Of a stretch of 5,753 nucleotides of DNA, positions 1 to 4,978 are shown in pieces. Both the position numbers and the translations under genes were made by a program. Location: contig CAZVAQ010000195.1 in the NCBI GenBank assembly GCA_964625145.1, positions 1 through 5,753 on the forward strand, given 5' to 3'. This stretch comes from CAYTRP01 sp964625145 (GTDB lineage: Bacteria > Sumerlaeota > Sumerlaeia > SLMS01 > JAHLLQ01). The notes under the pieces were generated by a model. The model saw only the letters and a program-made list of their open reading frames with translations. It was not told the origin of the DNA and did not search any database. Numbering within the stretch: the first letter of the stretch is position 1; each line of letters starts with the position of its first letter.

Positions 1-164
1 TGCTCGCTGGCGCTGATGATGCTCTTCTTGCGCAGGTGGCGCTTGCGCTTGGCGTTCTTCTTGGTCAGGATGTGGCGAAGGTTCTGCTTCTTGTGCTTGA
101 ACAGCCCGCTGGCCGTCTTGCGCACGCGCTTCTTCATCCCGCTGCGGGTCTTCATCTTTGGCAT
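1..164 (-). CDS. rpmI: Large-subunit ribosomal protein bL35, 3' end cut by window edge
   Basis: Structural protein of the 50S ribosomal subunit. The first 54 codons are present and the C-terminal ten or so residues of this normally ~65-aa protein lie beyond the left edge. The start MPKMKT is the family signature. It is followed by a very basic chain with the conserved stretches LFKHKKQNLRHILTKK (residues 21-36) and KRKRHLRKKS (39-48). The ATG at 164 is preceded by GGAG (complement of 173-176). It lies 45 nt downstream of infC on the same strand, which is the conserved infC-rpmI-rplT order, so rplT (L20) is expected just left of the window. It is probably co-transcribed with infC and subject to the same leader control. 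Confidence 0.96.
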   Translation of the reverse strand, partial: MPKMKTRSGMKKRVRKTASGLFKHKKQNLRHILTKKNAKRKRHLRKKSIISASE

Positions 165-209
165 GTCAGGTTCTCCGTGGGTGGGTGTGCTGTTGGCAGT
201 TCGTCGTGG

Positions 210-782
210 TCATGTCTTGGCGGCGGCTTCGCCGGGGGCCCCGGCCTCGCCCGCTTTCGGCTTGGGCTTCCAATCCTTGCGGCGCGAGAGGATCAGGTGC
301 ATGAAGCGCCCCTGCCGGCTGGCACGGGACTCGGGCTCGCCGATGTCGGCCATGAGCTCGAGGATGGTGGTCATCAGGTTCTCGCCGAGCTGCGGACGGC
401 TTTGCTCGCGGCCGCGAAACTCCAAGTTGATCTTCACCTTGTCCCCGTCTTCCAGGAACTGGCGCGCCTTTTTCAGCTTCGTGTCCCGATCGTGGGGATC
501 GATGGTCACGCGCATCTTGATTTCCTTGAGTTCGGACGCGCGGGCCTTCTTGCGCGAGGCCTTCAGCCGCCGCTTCTGCTCGTACATGACCTTCTTGTAG
601 TCGTAGATACGGCACACCGGTGGCTTGGCTTCGGGGGCGACTTCGACAAGGTCCAGTTCCGCGGCCTGGGCGCGCTGCAGCGCCTCCTGGATCGGCACGA
701 CGCCGATCTGCTCGCCGTCCTGGCTGATCAGCAGCACCTCGCGGACGCGGATCTCCTCGTTCACTCGGGAATTTGGCTTAAT
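210..782 (-). CDS. infC: Translation initiation factor IF-3, AUU start
   Basis: IF3 binds the 30S subunit, prevents premature 50S joining and checks start codon and initiator tRNA. Read from an AUU codon at 782-780 the product has 190 residues, close to the usual ~180. The N-terminal domain carries the conserved RVNEEIRVREVLLIS (6-20) and LVEVAPEAKPPVCRIYDYKK (45-64). A Lys/Arg-rich linker helix spans about 65-90, and the C-terminal domain includes DGDKVKI and FRGRE (122-126). A basic Ala/Gly/Pro-rich tail of about 20 residues extends past the core. The frame stays open upstream to a GTG at 875, but that GTG sits in the loop of a hairpin and has no ribosome binding site. The AUU has a perfect AGGAGG 8 nt upstream and gives the expected family N-terminus. 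AUU initiation is the known basis of IF3 autoregulation in E. coli; its role here is inferred. First gene of the operon with rpmI. Confidence 0.96.
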   Translation of the reverse strand: MKPNSRVNEEIRVREVLLISQDGEQIGVVPIQEALQRAQAAELDLVEVAPEAKPPVCRIYDYKKVMYEQKRRLKASRKKARASELKEIKMRVTIDPHDRDTKLKKARQFLEDGDKVKINLEFRGREQSRPQLGENLMTTILELMADIGEPESRASRQGRFMHLILSRRKDWKPKPKAGEAGAPGEAAAKT

Positions 783-796
783 AGGTGAGTCCTCCT
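780..796 (-). promoter_or_regulatory. infC translation initiation site: AGGAGG plus AUU start
   Basis: On the minus strand AGGAGG (complement of 791-796) is followed by 8 nt and then ATT (782-780). The non-canonical AUU is discriminated against by IF3 itself, so high IF3 lowers its own translation; this mechanism is established for E. coli infC. No ATG, GTG or TTG lies at a suitable distance from this Shine-Dalgarno site in the IF3 frame. Confidence 0.85.
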
Positions 797-799
797 GAA

Positions 800-827
800 G
801 AAGAGTGAAGGGTGAAAGGTGAAGAGT
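800..827. repeat. Four tandem 7-nt units, GAARRGT
   Basis: Four contiguous heptamers on the plus strand read GAAGAGT, GAAGGGT, GAAAGGT, GAAGAGT, differing only at purine positions. They start 4 nt beyond the infC Shine-Dalgarno and end just short of the terminator T-tract. On the infC mRNA this is an unstructured C/U-rich stretch directly ahead of the ribosome binding site. It may be a dispersed intergenic repeat of this genome, or a single-stranded ribosome-docking tract; both are inference. Confidence 0.8.
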
Positions 828-836
828 GAAATACTC

Positions 837-886
837 AAAAACAAATCGGGCGGAGAGGCCCTTTGTTGGGGTCACTCTCCGCCCGA
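837..886 (-). terminator. Intrinsic terminator-like hairpin in the infC leader (candidate attenuator)
   Basis: A perfect 12-bp stem pairs 846-857 with 875-886 around a 17-nt loop. Three further inner pairs are possible (859-861 with 868-870 or 869-871). On the minus strand the stem is followed by TTTGTTTTT (845-837), the arrangement of a Rho-independent terminator. It lies 50-100 nt upstream of infC. There is no minus-strand gene between it and at least 2411 for it to terminate, so control of infC-rpmI transcription by attenuation is the simplest reading. B. subtilis controls its infC operon through a leader attenuator responding to L20; no homology to that leader is claimed. Confidence 0.72.
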
Positions 887-1023
887 AACCGAGAAGGGCA
901 CAGCCGGGCGCTTTGGAGCCGCGGCGGGGCCGGGAAAACCTTCGGATGTCGGAACCTGATCCCAGCCCTCGATCCGCTCAAGGCGGAGCCGGAAAGAAAA
1001 ACCCGGCGGGGCGGCTGCAGGTG

Positions 1024-1040
1024 AGAAGCGGAGAGCTTCT
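1024..1040 (-). promoter_or_regulatory. Candidate antiterminator element for the infC attenuator
   Basis: The 17 nt form a small hairpin (6-bp stem 1024-1029/1035-1040, 5-nt loop). On the minus strand they contain CTCTCCGC (complement of 1028-1035), which is complementary over 8 Watson-Crick pairs, extendable by three G-U pairs, to the first arm of the terminator stem (875-882). Pairing of the two would prevent terminator formation. A second element at 982-988 offers a 7-bp match to the same arm and is also partly held in its own hairpin (973-987). The complementarity is visible in the sequence; the regulatory role is inferred. Confidence 0.4.
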
Positions 1041-1146
1041 GCTTTTCGGCGCGCTTGGAGACGAAAGCCTCGGCGCGCAGGCTCGGAACCCTACCCAACC
1101 CGCTCCCCGCGTCAAGCGGGAAAGGCTGCAGGAGGGACGGAATTGA

Positions 1147-1173
1147 AGCACAGAGAGCCCGGAGAGCACAGAG
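1147..1173. repeat. Three tandem 9-nt units, AGCACAGAG type
   Basis: Units AGCACAGAG (1147-1155), AGCCCGGAG (1156-1164) and AGCACAGAG (1165-1173) are contiguous. The first and third are identical and the middle one differs at two positions. CACAGAG-type short intergenic repeats are common in many environmental bacterial genomes. No function is evident here. Confidence 0.6.
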
Positions 1174-1226
1174 GGGGGAGGGGGCACCGGACCCACAGTC
1201 CTGTTTGCCACTGTCTGGCTCGACCG

Positions 1227-1260
1227 TGGTGGCAGACAATACGGCCGTTGACTGCCACCA
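1227..1260. promoter_or_regulatory. Inverted repeat over the hicBA promoter, operator-like
   Basis: TGGTGGCAG (1227-1235) and CTGCCACCA (1252-1260) are a perfect 9-bp inverted repeat separated by 16 nt, and the right arm overlaps the putative -35 box. Further related half-sites surround it: GCCA/TGGC at 1207-1219, TGTCTG/CAGACA at 1212-1217/1233-1238, and TTGGCAG at 1265-1271 next to the -10 box. Clustered half-sites over a promoter suggest a repressor-binding region, as expected for an autoregulated toxin-antitoxin operon. The binding protein is unknown because the HicB here lacks a DNA-binding domain. Confidence 0.5.
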
Positions 1261-1276
1261 GCGATTGGCAGATACT
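1248..1276 (+). promoter_or_regulatory. Sigma70-like promoter for hicBA
   Basis: TTGACT (1248-1253) matches 5 of 6 positions of the -35 consensus, followed by exactly 17 nt and GATACT (1271-1276), matching 4 of 6 of the -10 consensus. It lies 20 nt upstream of the hicB ATG, so the leader would be short but would still contain the Shine-Dalgarno GAGGA (1285-1289). Confidence 0.55.
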
Positions 1277-1296
1277 TTTCGGGTGAGGAATCGGCC

Positions 1297-1503
1297 ATGC
1301 GATTTACAGTGACTCTCGAACCCGGTGAAGATGGTTATTGGATTGCCGAGTGCCCCATGATCCCCGGCTGTGTCAGTCAGGGCAAGTCGCGTGACGAGGC
1401 ACTGGAGAGCATCAGGGAGGCCATTGCCCTCTGCCTGGAGGTCCGTGCGGAGAAAGGGTTTCCGCTCACCATTGAGACACGGCAGGTGGAGGTGGGGCTC
1501 TGA
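1297..1503 (+). CDS. hicB: HicB-family antitoxin, short form
   Basis: 68-aa antitoxin expected to bind and neutralise the HicA ribonuclease in the cytoplasm. The whole protein is the HicB N-terminal domain: a beta-strand opening (RFTVTLEPGEDGYWIAECP), the IPGCVSQGKSRDEALESIREAI signature (residues 22-43), then a helix and a final strand. There is no C-terminal ribbon-helix-helix or HTH extension of the kind longer HicB proteins use to bind their promoter. The ATG follows GAGGA with a 7-nt gap. The stop overlaps the hicA start by one base, so translation is coupled. The order antitoxin-toxin is the reverse of E. coli hicAB but is common for short HicB proteins. Confidence 0.93.
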   Translation: MRFTVTLEPGEDGYWIAECPMIPGCVSQGKSRDEALESIREAIALCLEVRAEKGFPLTIETRQVEVGL

Positions 1504-1724
1504 TGCCCCCTCTTCCGGTCATCGGTGGCCGGGAAGCCGTTCGTGTGTTTGAACGATTTGGCTGGCAAATCGCCCGACAGCGAGGAAGCCACATCATTAT
1601 GACACGGGAAGGCGCAACCGTGACGCTTTCAGTGCCCGACCACAAGGAACTGGACCGGGGAACGCTGAGAAGCTTGATTCGAGCAGCCGGCCTTACCGTC
1701 GAAGAATTTGTGGCAAGACTGTAG
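1503..1724 (+). CDS. hicA: HicA-family toxin, mRNA interferase
   Basis: 73-aa protein with the compact HicA dsRBD-like fold. Family features include a helix with FERFGWQIARQRGSHIIM (residues 16-33), the catalytic His at position 30 in the G-S-H motif, then VPDHKELDRGTLRSLIRAAGLTVEEF (44-69). Members cleave mRNA in a ribosome-independent way and are held inactive by HicB. The length and all core positions look intact, so it is probably a functional toxin. The ATG overlaps the hicB stop (TGATG). A 29-nt gap with GAGGAGG leads to the next gene, so the operon may continue. Confidence 0.93.
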   Translation: MPPLPVIGGREAVRVFERFGWQIARQRGSHIIMTREGATVTLSVPDHKELDRGTLRSLIRAAGLTVEEFVARL

Positions 1725-1753
1725 GATGCAGATTTTGAGGAGGTTTGGCGAGC

Positions 1754-2002
1754 ATGTCCCGCCCATCGTTCATCATGGAAGGCACCACCCGCGACGGCCG
1801 GCCGATCTACGGCGCCCTGACCCGCCGCGGCAGTCCGGAGGAAAAGGAGTTCGACCGCTGGTTCTGGCGCGAGCAGGGGCATGAGGGGCGCTTTGCAGCA
1901 GCCTGCGAAATGGTGGACATGGTTGACCATATAAGGGGGCGCGAAGTTGGAGATTACAGACTTCAGAGATCTGTTCAGACACTTCAACGAAGAAGCCGTT
2001 GA
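1754..2002 (+). CDS. Small protein paired with nucleotidyltransferase, putative antitoxin-like partner
   Basis: 82-aa hydrophilic protein without a signal peptide. Residues 32-41 (EFDRWFWREQ), 47-63 (RFAAACEMVDMVDHIRG) and 69-74 (RLQRSV) resemble, from memory, small proteins often encoded directly upstream of MNT-like nucleotidyltransferases. The function of such proteins is not established, and an antitoxin or partner role is inferred from position. ATG 1754 is preferred: GAGGAGG (1737-1743) lies 10 nt upstream, while an in-frame TTG at 1745 is too close to it. The last 56 nt overlap the next gene in another frame. Because the RLQRS motif falls in that overlap, the C-terminus appears genuinely coding. 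Confidence 0.75.
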   Translation: MSRPSFIMEGTTRDGRPIYGALTRRGSPEEKEFDRWFWREQGHEGRFAAACEMVDMVDHIRGREVGDYRLQRSVQTLQRRSR

Positions 2003-2390
2003 GTATCTGCTGGTTGGCGCCCACGCGGTGATCTTCTATTCCGAACCGCGCTACACGAAGGATATGGACGTCTGGGTGCGCCCCACGCCGGAGAACGCCG
2101 CCCGGGTTTACAGGGCTCTGCAGCGTTTTACCGCTGCGCTGATGGGAGCGACCGAGGCGGATTTTGCCGAGCCTGACGTCATCTTCCGCATGGGCGTTCC
2201 CCCCGCCTGCATCGACATCATGACCAGCATCGACGGCGTCACATTCGATGAAGCGTGGCCCAACCGAGTAGAGACCACCTTTGGCGGCGAGCCCATCACG
2301 GTGATCTCGCGCCAAGACCTCATCCGCGCCAAACGCGCCGCCGGTCGGCCATTGGATTTGGCCGACGCGGCGCGGTTGGAGGAGGGGTGA
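1947..2390 (+). CDS. MNT-like nucleotidyltransferase (AbiEii/DUF6036-type), putative toxin-antitoxin component
   Basis: 147-aa protein of the small nucleotidyltransferase fold. The active-site region is recognisable: LLVGAHAV (21-28) replaces the usual Gly-Ser pocket, RYTKDMDVWV (35-44) supplies the two metal-binding aspartates D39 and D41, and CIDIM (88-92) the likely third, D90. The C-terminal segment DLIRAKRAAGRPLDLADAARLEE (124-146) is typical of the group. Relatives act in toxin-antitoxin or abortive-infection modules by transferring nucleotides to RNA or protein; the substrate here is unknown. The start is TTG, supported by AAGGGGG (1933-1939) at 7-nt spacing and by the family N-terminus; the first in-frame ATG would be well inside the domain. 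Convergent with the next gene, 21 nt away. Confidence 0.85.
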   Translation: MEITDFRDLFRHFNEEAVEYLLVGAHAVIFYSEPRYTKDMDVWVRPTPENAARVYRALQRFTAALMGATEADFAEPDVIFRMGVPPACIDIMTSIDGVTFDEAWPNRVETTFGGEPITVISRQDLIRAKRAAGRPLDLADAARLEEG

Positions 2391-2411
2391 GGTACGAACT
2401 GAGGGCTGTCG

Positions 2412-4967
2412 TCACTCTAGCACGCTTGCGGGGACAACTACTTCAATCCGCCCCTCGTCATCGGCATCGACAACAATCTGCTCAGTCCATACCGGTCGCC
2501 CTTCCCATGGGTCCCCAATGAACGCCTCCCGAGCGACAAGCAGCGTCCCCGTAAATGGGACAGATAATCCGTCGATGCTCGTTATTCCATCCCAGTCCGA
2601 CAGCGCCGAGTAGGCAAGGATCGCCGGCCCCGGATCGTCGCTGAGTGCTCGCAGGACGCGAACGCCGGGAATGGGAAGTCGGCTGTCCGAATCAACCACT
2701 GTAATTGGAACATTGCGAGTCGGCGTAAGTTCAACTAACAACCTTGTGTCATGCGGCGCCTCCAAGGTTAGTAACTCGCTCCGAAATCCTTCCGCCCAAA
2801 CGAGCAAGTCCAGCGTTTCGGGCAAATGAGGCAGGACAACACTTCCACTCGAATCGGTTTCTGCCACAACCCCCTCCCGGGATCCATAAGTATGGCGCGC
2901 AGGGGCACGCGCACCACCATACCACTGCTCCAGTCCTCCTCGGGGAAGCACGACAATCGCCGCTTCGCCAATGGGGGCTCCTGTCTCTCGGTTGGTCACG
3001 CTCACTCTGGTATCTTGGTCAATGAACTTCATATGGACAACCTTCGTGGTGGAAGGAGGAAGCGGATCCCGGAAATCGACGAAACCGATGGGGATCTTCG
3101 AATCCTCAAGCCGAACCGCATAAAGGAATGGATGAAATCCCCCCGGAAGCCTGCAAACTCCCATGTCATCGGTCCGCCAGTACAGGTGATCGCCGAGAAC
3201 CATGCTGGTGGTGCGCGAGGTAAGAAGCGTGGGCACACGTACGAACTGCACCTTTGTTTTTCCGACTTCACGACCGGACAGTGTTGTGATGTGCAGTTCG
3301 ATTGCCTGAAGGTCCTGAATTTTCAGCTCGATGTCGCCGCACTCAAAGGCAGCGACGAATCCCGAATCCGGATGAAGGGCTGCTTGAAGCGCGAGATTGC
3401 CATCAGTTCCAGACAGCCCAAAACCCCAGCCTGATTTGGAGCGATCTGCCTGGATGGGCAAATCCGTCAGAGCCACCCGATTGACGACCGTCGGATTGTC
3501 CCGATTGACGATGCTCAGATGAAGTCCGTTGTAGCGATCCTCCATATTGGCGATACGAATCGACTTTCCGCCAAGCTGCTCGCAGACGACCAACGCGACC
3601 GAAGCGATGGCGCCTTGCCGAATCAATTTGGTCGTCATGACCCATTCCGTCCCCGGGGGGTGAGCGGCAGAAACTCTATAAACTCCATACGGCAGATCCG
3701 TGAAGTGTACCAAGCCTTCCGCGCTGGTCCGTTGGGCTGGGAACTGTGGAGGTGTCCCAAGGATCTTCCCTTCCGACACTCTGGTGGTTTTCTCCACACC
3801 GAAGGGATCTGTGTCGTAGAGCCGTTGAACCGTGACGGAGGCGCCTTCGACTGGAATGTCCGCAGGGTCGACAACACGAACCTCGAGTTCGCCGGGCGCG
3901 ATTTCCCGCAACCCGGAGACGCATTCAACGCCAAGCGAACTCTCCATTGTTTCTGTTTCAAAGAGCCGGATCCCATCGGGTGTCTCCGATTCAAATTGAA
4001 ACTTGCGCTGTCCGTACATATGGCCGGAGATGATTATGCGTGAATCGCTCGCCTCAAATCGCCTCTGCCGCACAAATGGACTCATGCTCATATAGTAGAG
4101 GTTCCACAATATGTCAGGCTCTCCCTGAACGCTTGGCCCTACTAGATTCTCGAAAGCCCATGCCTCGTCAATATAGACGACTTCATTCCACTCCGGCTTG
4201 AATGCCCCCAGCTGATGCGAAATCTCGATGACGCATCTGGACAATGGCACGATTGGCACATGGACTGTGAAAATCGGGATCCCCCCCTTCGCTTCGTCTG
4301 TCATCTCCCCGGTGACCGCTTGAATTGAATCAGGGGGCAGTTCCCAAATGGCGTAGTTCCCTTCCGCACGCTTTGAATCACTCGTGTCGGTGGTGCCGCC
4401 ATCGGTGGATCCCGAAGACGATTTTCCCCATCCGTCCACCTTATCAAGGATCGTGCTCATGCCAATGATGGATGGGACCACATCATAGTCATCACCCTCC
4501 CCTGCGAGGAGCAGCATTCTTTCGCCCATGGACCGGATATCGGAGATCACAATCTCCGATTCGACCGAAGCGTCGAGCATTCGCGCGCTTATCGATGCTA
4601 AATCATCAATGTCTGGTTCAAGAGAATAACGCCAACGAACTCCGAGCCCATGAGTGCCGTCAAGCGGCCAGCGGAAGCCGTCGAATACCTGAACGGGCGC
4701 AAGGCGCAGCACAACGGGCATGGCGCCCCCCTCCGCACGCAGTGTCGCCTCTTCTGGTTCCGTGGCAGTATGGTGCCCTGCTTCCGGATCGCTTTCGGCG
4801 GCGGTTTCTGGATCGGCTCGAGTGATTTCAATTGGTGAATCAGTGCGTGGATCATGGGCACCGTGGCCATTCTCACCATTCCGGAAGATCATTGGGATGA
4901 GAACAAGAATTGTCAGGACGACAACGCCGCCCGCAATGATCCGCTTCTTGCCCATCGCCGTTCTCAT
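2412..4967 (-). CDS. Membrane-anchored multidomain protein with carboxypeptidase-regulatory/CnaB-like modules
   Basis: About 851 aa, not assignable to a named protein. A short basic N-terminus (GKKR) precedes one hydrophobic helix (about residues 10-28), with no clear signal-peptidase site, so it is probably an inner-membrane anchor with the rest exported. Residues 29-82 are an acidic, low-complexity linker. A region of unknown fold (83-360) contains a Ser/Gly/Thr linker at about 183-202. Four beta-sandwich-like modules follow at about 360-462, 554-629, 649-749 and 753-848. They share the pattern V-x-D/N...P-x-x-G-A-x-V...D-x-x-G-x-x-x-F/L...L-P...Y/L-x-V-x-A-x-G typical of carboxypeptidase-regulatory or CnaB-like domains. 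No catalytic motif is seen. ATG 4967 is chosen because GGAG lies 6 nt upstream; ATG 4979, overlapping the upstream stop as TGATG, would add four residues. Probably an exported adhesion or scaffold protein. Confidence 0.82.
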   Translation of the reverse strand: MRTAMGKKRIIAGGVVVLTILVLIPMIFRNGENGHGAHDPRTDSPIEITRADPETAAESDPEAGHHTATEPEEATLRAEGGAMPVVLRLAPVQVFDGFRWPLDGTHGLGVRWRYSLEPDIDDLASISARMLDASVESEIVISDIRSMGERMLLLAGEGDDYDVVPSIIGMSTILDKVDGWGKSSSGSTDGGTTDTSDSKRAEGNYAIWELPPDSIQAVTGEMTDEAKGGIPIFTVHVPIVPLSRCVIEISHQLGAFKPEWNEVVYIDEAWAFENLVGPSVQGEPDILWNLYYMSMSPFVRQRRFEASDSRIIISGHMYGQRKFQFESETPDGIRLFETETMESSLGVECVSGLREIAPGELEVRVVDPADIPVEGASVTVQRLYDTDPFGVEKTTRVSEGKILGTPPQFPAQRTSAEGLVHFTDLPYGVYRVSAAHPPGTEWVMTTKLIRQGAIASVALVVCEQLGGKSIRIANMEDRYNGLHLSIVNRDNPTVVNRVALTDLPIQADRSKSGWGFGLSGTDGNLALQAALHPDSGFVAAFECGDIELKIQDLQAIELHITTLSGREVGKTKVQFVRVPTLLTSRTTSMVLGDHLYWRTDDMGVCRLPGGFHPFLYAVRLEDSKIPIGFVDFRDPLPPSTTKVVHMKFIDQDTRVSVTNRETGAPIGEAAIVVLPRGGLEQWYGGARAPARHTYGSREGVVAETDSSGSVVLPHLPETLDLLVWAEGFRSELLTLEAPHDTRLLVELTPTRNVPITVVDSDSRLPIPGVRVLRALSDDPGPAILAYSALSDWDGITSIDGLSVPFTGTLLVAREAFIGDPWEGRPVWTEQIVVDADDEGRIEVVVPASVLE

Positions 4968-4978
4968 TGGAGTCTCCA

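Larger units (their letters stand above)
783..1296. other. Non-coding region between infC and hicB; structured infC leader
   Basis: About 500 nt with no convincing gene on either strand. Any promoter for infC must lie here or further right, because every gene up to 2390 runs the other way. On the infC strand the transcript would carry, in 5' to 3' order: a hairpin at 1099-1104/1115-1120, a GC-rich pair of GCGCGC arms (within 1047-1054 and 1071-1078), a hairpin at 1024-1029/1035-1040, a hairpin at 973-977/983-987, and the terminator-like hairpin at 846-886. A 9-nt repeat (1147-1173) and a 7-nt repeat (800-827) lie in it. No confident minus-strand promoter was found by eye. Confidence 0.7.

Noticed and set aside
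36..788. 250-codon plus-strand open frame
   Set aside because: Exactly antisense to infC and rpmI, which are unmistakable. It is an artefact of high-GC codon use.
800..827. CRISPR-like array
   Set aside because: The units are 7 nt with no spacers; a simple tandem repeat.
995..1020. Second terminator: GC-rich stretch followed by TTTTT on the minus strand
   Set aside because: No stem longer than 3-4 bp can be formed immediately before the T-run, so it does not qualify as an intrinsic terminator.
835..1239. 134-codon minus-strand open frame upstream of infC
   Set aside because: No ribosome binding site or recognisable protein pattern. It runs through the terminator-like hairpin and repeats; composition (Pro/Ser/Arg/Leu) is that of non-coding GC-rich DNA.
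826..1312. Plus-strand open frames between infC and hicB
   Set aside because: Low-complexity translations spanning repeats, hairpins and the hicBA promoter; no Shine-Dalgarno and no family resemblance.
3519..4043. 174-codon plus-strand open frame
   Set aside because: Antisense to the large CnaB-like gene, whose frame is continuous for more than 850 codons with coherent domains.
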